A stretch of DNA of 64,000 nt from Channallabes apus (GCA_030522415.1 CM060113.1:14124157-14188156), one strand, 5' to 3'. Shown: positions 35,821 through 48,423, numbered from the stretch's first letter. The notes: a model not told the origin generated them from the sequence alone. Program-made: numbers and translations.

Positions 35821-35887
35821 ATATGAAAAAAAAGACTATATCATATTTTGGCATTTGAGTGGTGACTCAAAGAACCACTTAAAAAAA
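35680..35887. repeat. Unclassified dispersed repeat, copy 2, with (CA)n core
   Basis: Matches 30029-30319 in two blocks. The interior is replaced by (CA)n at 35764-35818. Same orientation as copy 1, 5.6 kb away. Confidence 0.75.
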
Positions 35888-36984
35888 AAAATGTTTTCCC
35901 CCCAAAATGCCAAACATCTTATTTTGTATTCAAACTTATCATGTCTCAATAAAAAGGGGTTAAATATGAGAAGTTACAGAAGCTTAAAAATTATTGTTTA
36001 CAAATGAATGAAAACTGTAATAGCATTAAAAGTGTTGTTTACAGTTAAAAGATAAAACCTCAAATAAAATTGTTTAATAATTGTTTAATTTCTGAAATGG
36101 ACTCCAGGCCATGCCTCTGCTATCAGAAGATATAGATTATATAGATATATATATAGATATACAGCATAAAATAGATTCTGTTAACACTGAAACATGGCGA
36201 TCAGACTCATCCGAGTGCTGGAAAACAGGAGCACAATTTGGTGCAACATAAAAATTAAGGAATTTATAAAGGTAATAAAAACTGTAGTTAAAATTATACC
36301 TTATTACTAATTACCAATTTAATCACAAGAATTAAAGTAGGCCAGGTTTCCTTTATATCTACCAACATCTGAAGATTTTTCTATTTGTCTATTTTTTTGG
36401 TATGTGAATTAAATTATTCAATGGTTTGTTCTTAGTTACTGTTCCAGCCTGTGTTCAACTCTACAACTCATCATTATACAGTTATTTGAGGTATGCTACT
36501 GTATGTTTAACATGTTTTTAAAGGGTGGACCAACCCTTTTATAAGGTTTCATCTGTACTCTATTGATTGGAAAAACTGTTTAAAATGTGTCCCATAAGCT
36601 AGCCGAAACAACTGATATTTAATTGAAATTAAACTTTTACTTTACTGAAATATCAAAAGCACATGTAATACACAGAAGTGTAAACATCTCGTGTAAGCAC
36701 TTTTCAGTTTATTCGTTTACATCAACTGGAACTGGCACAACCAACCTGGATGATAGACTTTAAATTTTTTGGGCATTTTCTGCAATCATTTAAGTTCATC
36801 TGAGTGACTGCTGGCATTAGGGATTTCTTTGCAATCCACTCACCTCTGTTTATTTTCTGGCCTCCCAAATTGAACAGACCATTCCTTAAATGCAAGCAGC
36901 TGAATCAAGATGATGCAACAGCTATCCAATGCTGGGAGCACAAGAGAGCAAAATTCGCAGTGCTCTTGGGAAGGGAGGGGTGGT

Positions 36985-37025
<41 letters not shown>

Positions 37026-37665
37026 CTCTCTCGCAAGCTCTCTCTCTCTCCCCCCTATCAAATACAGTGACACTAACCAATCATGAGTGTCTATGAGCTC
37101 ATGCTCGCAGATGTGGGCAAATAGTGCTTTCTTAGAGTGTGTTCTGCAGCCTCTTGACATTGCATGAGCAGTAGTTTGAAAAGATGCGTTCAGCTGACTT
37201 GGCATGTCCCAGGGCAAGCACAAGCATTCACTATCCCTGGCTGGTAGTCATTGTGTGAGAAGGTACAGTACAGCTGTCCATGTCTTAGTTAAGGAGAAAA
37301 TAATGGGAAAATGAAACCAAACAATGATAGAATTGTTTATACAATTAATTATTATGATAGGATCTTTGGGTCTGAATGTTGAGAAATTATTTTATGGATA
37401 TGTTGAATATCTTTATATTTTAGATTCAGACATGAAGGAAGTCAAATTTGACAGTAGCTATACGGTATATAATATTATTTCAAGCTGATTGAGATGATTT
37501 CTTCATTCTGATTAGAGATTACAACTTAACTTCAGCCCACTGTGAAGCGTTTAATCTGCTGGAAATAAAACACAAGAAAAAGAAATATTGTCCTCCAAAT
37601 CTGAGATTAGCTTAGGCTTCCCATCTTTTCTAATAAATCATGCCTTCTGATTTATGAATGATCAT
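35888..37665. other. Non-coding, with (TC)n tract
   Basis: (TC)n at about 36987-37018, then a second CT-rich stretch to 37050. No gene recognised. Confidence 0.4.
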
Positions 37666-37811
37666 GGCCCGGTTTCTCGAAAGCTTCTTATCGCTAAGTA
37701 GTTCTTAAGTTGTTCCTTAACCTCTCTCTTAACGTTATGGCGCATTTCCCGAAACGTTCTTACGCTAAGTATCTCTTAGCTAAGTCACACGTTCGTAAGG
37801 TTGGTCTGGAC

Positions 37812-39158
37812 CAGTGGTCCTCAAACTTTTTCTGTCATTCCCCACTTAAGGCGGTGAGCAAATTTTCAAGCCCCACTTGTCAACAAAATAATAACGAAAT
37901 CGGGCAAGTTTACTGTTTATTTAAATATCAATTTCTAAATCAATAAAATCAAACAACACCAAATTCAAAATAGATAAAATACACGTGCAATTGTTATACT
38001 GTACAAGGCTTACGTTGTCACTTATCTTTGCATAATTGACCCCATGTTTATTAGCTGCTCAGCAATAGTTTGTAGTTTTTTTGCTTTGCTGTTCACTGAT
38101 TCATATTTTACCATTCGATTATCCTGCTGTCTGTATTCTGCCAGCTTTCTTTGAAAGAAGTCTAGTGGCTTATTAACGTGACTGGAGTGTGTTGTCTCTA
38201 AGTGTCTTCCTAGTTTGTTGGGTCTCATGCGGTCTGCTGCCAGCGGTATGAGACACAAAAAACACACGAGCCTCTCCTCTGCCCCCACCATCCCCACCAT
38301 GAATCCAAGCTCAACATAGGCTTCATTAGGGGTGGGTGATATAACCAAAATCTTCTATCACAGTACAAGCAATTTTTCTAATTTGGCCATATTCGTTTGG
38401 ATTTCAGATGATAGAAAATGTCTGACGTGTTTCCACCACTTGTTAAAACAGTGCACTTGTGTACCTTGCAAATCACGTTCATCTCATTCGTATCACTTTT
38501 CTTCTACCCAAACCAATTCCACAACACAGATGATGCAGCTTTTTCTTTACAATCTCCTTGTTCTTGGTTTCATCACATGTAAGCAAACTCTTACTGCACC
38601 GTCTTCTTCCATTGTCGAAGTGTATGTGAAGCCAAACACATCAAAAGTGGGACGAAACCGTGGCACCCGATTGAACCAAATATCTGCGCAAAGACAGCGC
38701 AGCGCGACTATCTGGATAGCGCAGTGATGATCTGGTTTATTTGCGCAGCCCGGTGGATCGCGCAGCGCCGCTCGAATCACAAACCTGCGCGACTCAATTT
38801 ATATAAAATGTCAGGACTGTTTAATATTATTTCCGCCTTGCCATGCCTGGTTTGTACGTGCACATCCCAGAGGGGTAAAACTTATTTTGATGGTCGGCGC
38901 GGTCTATTTCTGTCAGAGTCGCACAGCGCTGTCCAGTGGGTCGCGCAGGTTTCATTTCAATTTACTTGTATTAATGATCCATTTATTTGTGTGTGATTGT
39001 TTAGTTTTGAGAGTACACTCTTCATTATCAATAAAGAAGAGCATGAATTAGAACAGGTACTTTCCTATTATTTTCCACTAATTTCCTCCCGTACATTGCG
39101 CCCCACCTGTCATGTCTGTATTCCCCACTAGTGGGGCCCCACACTTTGAGAACCACTG
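37812..39158 (-). mobile_element. hAT element, 1347 bp, perfect 8-bp target duplication
   Basis: Ends CAGTGGTCCTCAAACTTT and, inverted at the right, CAGTGGTTCTCAAAGTGTGG, the classic hAT form. The octamer GTCTGGAC occurs directly at 37804-37811 and 39159-39166 without mismatch, so the boundary is firmly set. It carries the N-terminal part of a hAT transposase on the minus strand but no dimerisation/catalytic region, so it is a deletion derivative. The GC-rich stretch 38640-38960 (many gcgcag motifs) may be its promoter or leader. Confidence 0.9.
38022..38348 (-). pseudogene. BED-type zinc-finger fragment of hAT transposase
   Basis: The 108-residue frame contains a BED-like finger: C29-x2-C32 and H49-x4-H54, embedded in MRPNKLGRHLETTHSSH and followed by NKPLDFFQRKL. 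'KPNKL.RHLETTHP...NKP..FF..KL' is the characteristic N-terminal finger and linker of a large vertebrate hAT transposase group (the group that also gave rise to domesticated ZBED-type genes). The frame stops at 38022, before any catalytic motif. It could be a stand-alone fragment of a longer, deleted transposase. Confidence 0.75.
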
Positions 39159-39973
39159 GTCTGGACCAACCTTAACTCATACTTAGCGTAGTTTCAGCTC
39201 AAGACACAAGTCGCCGCCACTGAGCAGCAGTCTTTATAAACCAGCGGTGTATGGAAGCACATTATGGCACGTTATCAAAGTCGTATTAATGATGGAATAT
39301 ACTGTAGACCTGTTTAAGAATGTTATTTTATTTAATATCAGAACTAATAGAGCTAGGTGACTTTTAGCTTTGTTTTTAAAATTTTCTTCTATTCATTATC
39401 TTTTTACTTCCTGTATTCATAGCTCATGCATATAGTGCACTAGAAAGTTGCATCACCTTGCATTCAAAAGTCATTTTAATTAGCCTATTTCATAATGTGA
39501 CTAATGCATTAAAATTGGCCATCACTATTAATATTAAACAGGTGGCGAACAATTTGGCAGCGAGCGTGGTGTTGTGTTAAACTGAAGACGGCGCGGTCCG
39601 TGGTGCCGTGTGGCTCATGTAAATGTTTCCTTTAGACAAAGCTTCAGCCCTTTTCATATTTTCCCCGTGGTCGTTATTAAAAAAAAAAAAAAAAGTTTTG
39701 CTTTCCAAGGCAACAGATTATGGAGCTTGTTGACCTGCTCAGACCTGTGCGTGCCAGACCAACGCATCGTACTTACTGTACGCTCTACGTCCCGATGTCC
39801 AGCTGCTCACTGCTTTTTATTTAAAATATGTTTCATTGATCATTAGCCATGACTTTATGGGCTTTTCTTTTGACACGTTTTATTTTTATGAAATTTGATT
39901 TAGTTAAATGAGAAAATAACCCTGGGAGTTTCAAACCCCGCATCCATTCATTTTTCTGGGTGATTGTAATGTG

Positions 39974-40458
39974 TAATACCCCTATTCACCTATGCGGTTT
40001 GACTCGCTGTGAGATGCGGTGTGTTATACCTCTATCTCAGCTGTACGGTCTCGCGCTGTGGCCGTAGGCTTGATCATGATTCACCCCGAGTTTTTGCGCT
40101 GTGATTACGTTTCCATCTTTCCACGTGAAAAATTCAACGTTTAATTTTTTTCTGGTCCTCGCAGAAGCTTGCAGACCTTGCAAAACTTCGCGGAATGTTA
40201 AAGGACCGTCTCGGGCAATCGCGGCAGCTCACGGAGATGAGTCAGGCCACACAGGTGAGAAGGGTGTATTAGGCACCGTGATCCGCCTCGAGTGGCCGCC
40301 CGACGGTCCGCGAAAATCTGCAAGGTCCGTGAGCTTCCGCATGTTAAACATTAAATTTTTTTGCGTGGTAAAATGGAAACGTAATAACAGCACCAAAACT
40401 CGCACTGAATCATAATGAACCGCGTTTACGGCCCCGCATAGGTGAGATAGGGGTATTA
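39974..40458. mobile_element. Foldback MITE with long inverted arms, 485 bp
   Basis: Ends are TAATACCCCTATTCACCTAT and, inverted, TAATACCCCTATCTCACCTA. Beyond the tips, similarity continues inward: 'cagaccttgca.aacttcgcgga' near 40170-40195 faces 'tccgcgaaaatctgcaaggt' at 40307-40326. The whole unit can therefore fold as one imperfect hairpin. No coding. Flanks do not give an unambiguous target duplication. Confidence 0.65.
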
Positions 40459-40978
40459 AACCTCCACTCTGTCATCTCATCGTATTCATTCCATAAGTGC
40501 GCTATACAACCCCAACAACTGACACTTCACATTGTTTCTGAAGCTGGTGAAGAGTGTTATCAACTGTCTATACCCGGTTCGTTTCACGGCCACATGTTAC
40601 ATGAAAATATTAGCGACAGTTTGGTGATTTAATTTATATATTTGTCTATTATGGCATGTTATTGTTAAGTTAACCCATGTCGAAATAAACGCTATTAAAA
40701 GAATTTAGTGTTTAATTTGCATAGAAAGTGCCGTCTTTCTTAACGCTGTCATGCAAAAGGCGTGAAACATCGATTCCTGAGCAACCGATGTCCGTTAATT
40801 CAGGACCTTCACTGTAGACAGCGCCGCGTAACGTCGGACGTAAGAGGCAGCTACTTAAGAAGACTCCTAAGAGACAGTTCGAGAAATAAACTTAGAAAAG
40901 TTATCACTTAATGTAAGATATATCTTAAGAGTCTTCTTAGCGTGCGAATAGTGTGCGTTATCAAGAAACCGGGCCCAT

Positions 40979-42647
40979 ATTAGTTCAGCTACATACTGTA
41001 TGAAACGATGAGCCAATCAGTGTCCCTTTCTCAGCCAAACACCCAATGGATGAAAGTCCAAGTAAAGACAGATGTGAGAGAATTTGTTCTCATGGAGTTT
41101 ACAGAGCCAGATACCCTTCCGGGAAACACTTCACATCACCTAATGTTATGCCCACTTTGCGCAAACATGCATAGAATTTCTATATTTATTCTGACAAGAG
41201 AGAAATTATCGTTTCAAGTATTTTCATGGCCACTGTTTACCTACTGAAACCATTAGCAAAGGTTTAAACTACCCTCTCATTCTGATTAAAAATTAATTCT
41301 GGTTAGATTGGGTGAGGCTGTACTGATTCAATGATGGAACATTAGCATCCATATAAATGCATGTAGTCAATGCCAGATGCTGCAGCAAACGGAAGTCTGT
41401 GAGTAGAATAGTCAGATATTTCAAATATCCACAACTAATGTATTTATTTTATTTTTATTTTTTTTCCTGAACAGCTAACATTTACTTGTTATTTAATTGG
41501 ATATTTTAGAGAATCATAGTTGACAGATGATAGTTAATGATTTACACCGACAGACCAGTTGCAAAGTAGTAATATCTAGTCTATATAAACACTGTATATA
41601 GCCCGAGAACCATTAATCACCAGCCGGTGCCCATTCCCGTAGCCCCGCCCCTTCGCACACCTGCAGAAGGGGAGACTGTTTACCTAGTGAGCTCTGGAAT
41701 CATATCACACAGACATGATCTAAATCGAAATTTATGAAGATTTAAGTAATGATGATGGTCATACAGTATATGATTGTTGCTTATATGTTATAGTAGCTTT
41801 AAGTTCATATATGTGTAATGGCTGCATTTGTGTATCATTCATTTGTGCAACCACTGAGTGTACACAATTTAGAATACAACATACACCTTTATCTGTTTAA
41901 GTGCTGCCAACAGATACATACAGATACTGTAGATGACATGACAGCAACATGACATGATGACAAGACAGGTCCCAATCTTTTCCCATTTGTATAGCAGTTT
42001 GGGAGAATGAGGGTTTGAATGAGAAACACCCACACATGACTGATTAATAGTTTCGGTCATAATTATTAGGCTAATTAAAAGCACTCAGTGTGGATCATGT
42101 AATGAAAAATAATATATTAATTGAATATTTCATAACTTCTTTAGTGAAATGGTGTATTTAGTGTTTCTTTGAGTCTTTGGCAATTAATGAATAGATTTCA
42201 GAGCTGAATTGTCAGGATCGCTGTGTGAGCAGCTAATTTGTATTTATGAAACCAACAGGCCATGTTCCCATGACGCTTCACTCAGTGTACAAAAAGGCTT
42301 AATTGTTGTGTTTCTGCATTTCAGATATGAGTCAAACCACTCACTGCTATGATTTCATGAATACAATAAAGAACTTTCCATTTGACCTTTGTTGATTAGA
42401 TTATTTTTTTTCATGTGCAATAATAAAGAAGCATAATAAAAACGTTAGTAAAGGATGGGGTATATCTTCTGAAAGTGTGTAAAATAAAGTTAAAATCCAT
42501 AATTAATATAATGAGCAATATTCTAACATGATAAACATTTCAAATATGGTGTATTATGAGATAAAAATACCTGCGTATTTACTAAAAAACCCAAAATGTT
42601 TAATTTATAAAGCATTCCACATGTCAGCTGTAGAAATGTATGCTTTT
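40979..42647. other. Non-coding, no gene recognised
   Basis: AT-rich unique DNA. The part 42230-42400 is non-repetitive and comparatively balanced but shows no frame with splice sites. Confidence 0.4.
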
Positions 42648-43477
42648 AAAATCTAATATCACCTGTCTAATATTGTGTAGCTCGCCTCCTGCTGCTGAAA
42701 CACCTCTGACCTGTCAAGGCATGGACTCTACAAGACCTTTAAAGGTGTGCTGTTCTATCTTGCACCAAGACCTGTAAGTTGTACTAGGGCCTTCATGGAT
42801 CAGTTATATTTGCTTAGCACATCCCGCAATGCTTAATCGGATTAGGATCTGGGTAATGTGAAGTCCAAGTCAACACCTTGGGCTCTTTGATGTGTTCCTC
42901 AAACTATTCCTGTTTTTCTAGTGTCTCTGGAAGTATCATCCTGTTGCCATTAGGAAATACAGATGCCATGAAAAAATATTATTGGTTTGCAGCAATGTTT
43001 ACAAAGATGGAATATGTCAAGGGCAGCCCCGCTGCCCAGGGCATCACACTGCCTCCACTGGTTTGCCTTCTTTCTGTAGCGCATCTTGGCCATCGCATTA
43101 GCTATCGCTTTCCAGGTTAATGATGCACACACAACTTTATACATAATGTAAAATAAAATGTGATTAATCAGACCAGGCCACATTATCCCATTGCTCCATG
43201 GTTCCAGCTTTGATGCTCACATACCCAAGTGCTTTTGTGCAGTAGAAAGGGGTCAGCATGGGCACTCTGACTGGTTTTCCCACTATGCAGCCCCATACAC
43301 AGCAAACTGCAATTGACTGTGTGTTCTGACCCCTGTCTATCATAGCTAATAGTAACTTTTTCAGCAAATTGTGCTACAATAGCTCTTCTGAGGGATTGGA
43401 CCAGTCAGGATAGCCTTTGCTCCCCATACTATCAATGAGCCTTGACCACACATAACTGTGTTGGCAGGTCACCAGTT

Positions 43478-43480
<3 letters not shown>
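42648..43480 (-). pseudogene. Decayed Tc1-like transposon and transposase (minus)
   Basis: Read on the minus strand, transposase pieces follow the usual order. The clearest is near 43230-43270, KPVRVPMLTPF, then a degraded 'W....W..V.WSD' block near 43164-43200 that normally contains the first catalytic Asp. The C-terminal 'R.V.SMP(R)' region lies near 42710. Frameshifts and stops are numerous. The N-terminal side is lost at the (TA)n tract 43481-43537. A remnant of the same family sits at 45335-45487. Confidence 0.7.

Positions 43481-43537
<57 letters not shown>
43481..43537. repeat. (TA)n microsatellite
   Basis: Long TA tract interrupting the 5' part of the decayed Tc1 copy. Confidence 0.95.
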
Positions 43538-43539
<2 letters not shown>

Positions 43540-43546
<7 letters not shown>

Positions 43547-44395
43547 TGTAAAAGTTTTATATGTTCCTATATGAAAGAAGACCTTAATCTCCTTGATTGG
43601 AACTCACTGATTGCATCTTGTGAACCACAGCATGTAGACTTTTCTTGCTACGATTTGAATATCTAATTAAATGTCTGTGTGCATACTTGGGACCTTTTGG
43701 TCAAAACAATCCTCACAAATTGCTTGTCAGTCTTTTTCAGTCTCTCTTTTTTGCTTGTCACTCTAAGCACAGGCTGCACATCCACATTATTTGTTTAATT
43801 AGTTTGGCACCTAGTTCCTTTATATTCATGCATGCTCTGCTTATCTTTGTCTTCTTGGCTAATGAGGATTATGTTTTATGGCGGTGCTATTAGGTTTGCC
43901 AACGTTCTGCTGTAAGTGACAGCTGGCCTGCCTACACTTTCTATGACACTATTACAGTGTTGTTGGGATGGGGGGGGGGCATTAAGAAACAACTAACTTT
44001 CCTCAAAGATGTGTATAATTATACAATCCAGCATAGGTTAGTAAATCTGAAGTTAAAGTTAGATAAAATGTATAGATGCAAATGTGTGGAAACAGGCAGC
44101 ATGTTTTCACACTGGTCTCACACTGAGTTACATACTGTACTGTAGCATTGCCAATCTGAGTGTGCTTGTAGCCTTGGCTTTTAATTTAAAAGACCACTTA
44201 TGCCAAATGAATATTTTATAAAACTAGAACAAAAAAAGACAACCAGCTGTCATAGAACATGTTAAATCAAATTAAACTGGGTAGTGAAATGTGCATGTGC
44301 ATATGAAAGGTGTTTTTCTCCTTGTAAGGAAAAAATTAAATGACCTTATGAGGACATTAATGAAATTGTTATCTGTGAATATACAGACATGTACA
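43540..44395. other. Non-coding, no gene recognised
   Basis: Contains a poly(G) run (43970-43978) and a double TACTGTACTGTA scar at 44133-44144. Confidence 0.4.
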
Positions 44396-44408
44396 ATGCC
44401 TGGACAAA

Positions 44409-44461
<53 letters not shown>
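44409..44461. repeat. (AAT)n microsatellite
   Basis: About 17 units inside the Tc1 remnant. Confidence 0.95.
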
Positions 44462-44463
<2 letters not shown>

Positions 44464-44947
44464 CACACACTCTAAGATTTTATTTGACCACCTTTAGCTA
44501 TGATAATTGTGGTGGCCAATTTACAGTATACTGTATGTAAAAAGCTATTCCTCATGCTCCTCGAACCATTCCTTATGCTTTCCATGTCATCAGGGGGAAA
44601 AAAACATTAATGTGAAAACCTGGTCATTCAGTACATCCAGATTATTAGCTGACTTCATTTTATTGTCACATAACATTGTCTAGACCTGACCAACTGAGGC
44701 AACCCCAGATCATTACACTGCCTCCAGACTATTGTACAGTGGCTGGTATGCACTGCTTCCTGCACTTCTTACCCTGATGCCCCATCACTCTGGAATAGGG
44801 TCAATTTAAACCTTTTTTCCATTGCTCCAAAGTTTAATCTTTATGCACCCTCTCAAATTGAAGCCTTTTTTTTTCACAATTAATCTCACAAATGGTTTTC
44901 CTATGGCCATGCAGATGTTTTGTTCCAGTCCTAAGATTTCTCATAAC

Positions 44948-44950
<3 letters not shown>

Positions 44951-45032
<82 letters not shown>
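44951..45032. repeat. (TG)n microsatellite
   Basis: About 41 TG units; the longest dinucleotide array of this type in the window. Confidence 0.97.
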
Positions 45033-45035
<3 letters not shown>

Positions 45036-45231
45036 CATAGCATTGATTTCTACTGTAATTTTTTTTTATGATGCAACACTCCACCAAAGGTTTAAGTCAT
45101 ATCTGTTTATGATTTTCTGAACATTTCACAGCTCTTGATTTAATTATTTTAATTTAAAATCTCTTTATTTGTTTTCTTTGCTTGATGTAGACCAATAATG
45201 TGCTATTTGCTATAACTCTGCTAAAATGCAG

Positions 45232-45235
<4 letters not shown>

Positions 45236-45262
<27 letters not shown>
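45236..45262. repeat. (TATG)n microsatellite
   Basis: Six to seven tetranucleotide units. Confidence 0.85.
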
Positions 45263-45334
45263 TTTACAGTATGTGCAGAATGTATATCATTCAGTAATAT
45301 TCATATATATACAAATAACATGTAGAGACTGCAT

Positions 45335-45487
45335 CAACCCCCACCTTTCTATCATAGCCAGTTCTGATAAGCATAGATGAGTCTTGTGTGCCCATGAGCC
45401 TGTTCCCAGGTCACTGGTCTATAATTGATAATCAGTGTTATTCAGTTGACCTGGTCGTGGCGTTAATGTTGTGGTTTATCAGTGTAC
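45335..45487 (-). mobile_element. Internally deleted Tc1-like remnant (minus)
   Basis: Pieces 'tttctatcatagccag', 'gataatcagtgttattcag' and an end 'tttatcagtgtaca' match the family at 42648-43480, with most of the body missing. A TACAGTA motif follows immediately (45484). Confidence 0.5.
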
Positions 45488-46514
45488 AGTATAAAAAGCC
45501 ATAGCTCCACTCTCATCTCCTCCTTCAGATTACCATATAGATAGTCTAAAAATTTCAACTCATTTCAAAGCATATATAAATCACTTGCTTCCCCATAATG
45601 CACCATGGCATTGTGTAGTTTCGATGAGAGAGTGCTCATTATTGTTCTGCATTGGCCCTGTTAGCTTTTGTTAACTATCAGAGGAGGAGATCAGCTGCAT
45701 TGGCTTTGATTATTAAATCAGAGCTTTTAAGATAGGCATGGAGGAGCTGCTTTTGAACCGTTGTCACAGTGGAATGAAGAATAAAAAGGCAATGGAAAAT
45801 GTTCAGAACTGACAAATATCCAAAAACAACCTTTCTCCTTAAACTTGACTATTAAGCGATCATAAGCCATCATAAGTGTCAGGGATGCTAGTCCCCATCT
45901 GTGTCTGACTATAGATAAATCGATTCCATTTATAATGGGTTGCCTAAGGACCATGAACTTTCTACAACAGCATGGGAGTCATTGCTGATAGCTTTGAAGA
46001 GCAGTTGAGTAGTTTGACCTAGGACCAATGGCACTGTGAAATTGAAGGAAAAAATAAGTTTTGAGACAGTTGATGCCCTTGGTCATCTTTATGGCACTTG
46101 TGAATTAAAGGTCTTTCTAGAGGGTGCAATAGGAAACATAGTGGCTCCAATAATAGTGACATCTATCTTGGGAGTAGTGGCTTTATTTTAGGTTTAGTCT
46201 TGATAGCTTCAGATGTTCCCTGTGATTGAGATCTTTGGGTTATTTGAATGCATCCATCCCTCAAAACACTCTACTGTACATGCACACATTTTACCCTGAC
46301 ATCGAGAGAAACACACAGTCATTCATATTTAGCACATTTTTAAGTGTTTCAAGTCTATTAATATTCTACTGGGTTCAAGTAGTTTTCCATTTAATACACA
46401 GAAAATATATAAATCATTTATTTAAACAAAACAAAAAACACCCATCTAAACTTTGAATTCAGACCACAGTCTTTTTGACATCTAATCTGGCCTGTTGTTA
46501 GCATTATTTCTGGT
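45488..46514. other. Non-coding, no gene recognised
   Basis: Unique sequence without supported features. Confidence 0.4.
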
Positions 46515-48302
46515 TATGTGCTGTTTAGTTGTCATCAGTGGACTTCCAAGCCTTTAATGTTGTTGAGCTGGCCTCCTACTTCCTTCTTTTTAAAAATGTT
46601 CCAAACTGTTGCTTTGGCTAGCCCCAATGTTTTAGTTTTTTTCTGCCTAGTGATGGCCTCCGTCACACAGCCACCGCCTGTTGAGATTTCAGGTGAACAT
46701 CTACCGAATGCAAATGTAACATACAACCACCTCAAGGCATTTTATCTAATTAGTCAGGGAGTAACAAGGGAACAGGTCACACCTGGCCATGAAACTGTTT
46801 GTCAGCCATGTGTTCCATTATTTGTGAACAAGCCAACTAGTTGATTGTGTATGAAAATGGTTGCAATTCCTAAATCTTTAATACCACACATTTGTCAAAC
46901 CACCTTAAAGTTGAACATCTTCACTTTGCTCACATCTTCAGTTTCATTTTGAATTCAAATATGGTGGTTGTCATGAATTGGATGGTGTTGGACTGTTGGC
47001 TTAAAAGGTGTGGCATAAACACAGAGGGTATGAAGGGCTTACAAGTCTTTTAATGAAACATGAACAAAAAGATGCCTTTACTGCTGGAGCATGTTTCAAA
47101 CAAAACATCAAATAACTCAAAGACTAGGGACTAGACAGTAGTATACAAAACAGACAAGGGATACAATACAGACAAGACTAAAACTAAACAGACTTGGGGA
47201 CTAAACACACAAGGGACTTGGCTCTGCCTACTAGCTGTTATGCACACTAGCTGTTATGCACACTAAGCTGGATCGTAGCTAAACAGACTAGTAGCCAGAG
47301 ACCCAAGGGAAGAACAGATTAGGTATGAAACAGACTAAGAACTAAACAGGCTAAGAGACTAAACAGACTATGATCTAAGCAAGTCAGTAGTTCAATGGTT
47401 AGTAGATGTACAGACTAAGAACTAAACATACATGAGACTAATCACAGATGAGGTTGAACACAAGAGACTAATCCTACTAGGGGCTAACCACACTAGGGGA
47501 TAAGCTTACTCTAGGATACACACAGACAAAGAGACAAACTAACAACACATACTAAATAAAAAAAACTTAACTTAAACAGCAGCACAAAACACTAACTAAA
47601 ACAAAACAAACTAAAACAGAACATACCCCAGTGGAAAAAAAATGCACTTTAGTGTACAGTATTACAAATATATTGAAAACCTCGATAATACACTGCTAAT
47701 ATACTAACAAAAAATTGTACCATCAGTTAATATATAAAAAGTATACTGACATCATGCTTTTACCAAATTTTGGAATTAAACTTTAAATATACTTAAAAAT
47801 AATTGTATTATAGTACACGTTCCAAAAATATATTATTGGAAAATATACTTTAAGTGAAAGGCTGGTCTAATTTCCAAAGTATACTTATTTAAACTTGTTT
47901 TTCAATGTATTTTTGGAATATATATTTTTTTAATATGCTCGAAATAATCATTGTACAAATGTACAGAAAGTATATATTAGAATACAAATTTTAATATACG
48001 GTAGTCTCAGTATATTATCAGTTAAATTTAAATGTACTTATTAATATGTACTTATATTGAGTGCACTACTCTCTCGTGCGCATGCTTTTAGACTCGTTTT
48101 TGCACGCTGAATCTCTCCCTCGCGCGCGATCTCAAACTCGTTCCTGCGCGCTCAAAATCACTTTTGCCGTTCAAGGTAATTTATGTGTGCACTCTCTCAC
48201 TCTTCTGTCCGCTCACTGTCATAAAGCGACACGCAAACTGCAGCAGGGTTGTAAACTTTGCGACTATTCCAGCCAACCGGAGACTAGACGGCGCCCCACC
48301 AG

Positions 48303-48353
48303 CCAATCAGAGGCTGGAGGCGGGCAGATTCGGACTGTCCGTTCTCTGATTGG
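48303..48353. promoter_or_regulatory. Facing CCAAT boxes in a GC-rich block
   Basis: CCAAT at 48303-48307 (in agccaatcag) and its inverse ATTGG at 48349-48353 (in ctgattggct) lie 41 bp apart within GC-rich sequence inside an otherwise AT-rich transposon. Each is the extended NF-Y-type site (ccaatcag / ctgattgg). This looks like a small pol II promoter, perhaps bidirectional. Confidence 0.45.
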
Positions 48354-48423
48354 CTCCCCAGTTCTCCACTTCTAGTTTGAATTAACGTCTGAAGCTGCAT
48401 CATCGCGTGCGTTAGTTCGTATC

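Larger units (their letters stand above)
37666..40975. mobile_element. TIR DNA transposon (GGCCCGGTTTCT ends) carrying two nested elements
   Basis: The left end ggcccggtttctcgaaagc and the inverse of the right end ggcccggtttcttgataacg agree over the first ~14 bp. Similar 'cttag..taag' subterminal motifs occur on both sides. CAT flanks both ends (37663-37665 and 40976-40978), a 3-bp duplication of the PIF/Harbinger length. Without the nested hAT element (37812-39158) and the foldback MITE (39974-40458) about 1.5 kb remain, with no legible transposase. Superfamily assignment is tentative. Confidence 0.6.
44396..45210 (-). mobile_element. Decayed Tc1-like transposon of another family (minus)
   Basis: Begins near 'gcctggacaaaaa' and holds, in order, 'gtggtggccaatt', 'gacctgaccaactgaggcaa', 'ccccagatcattacactgcc', 'ttccattgctccaaagt' and 'gatgtagaccaataatg'. 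These correspond to the minus-strand transposase of a second common teleost Tc1 family. It has been invaded by (AAT)n (44409-44461) and (TG)n (44951-45032). No ORF survives. Confidence 0.65.
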
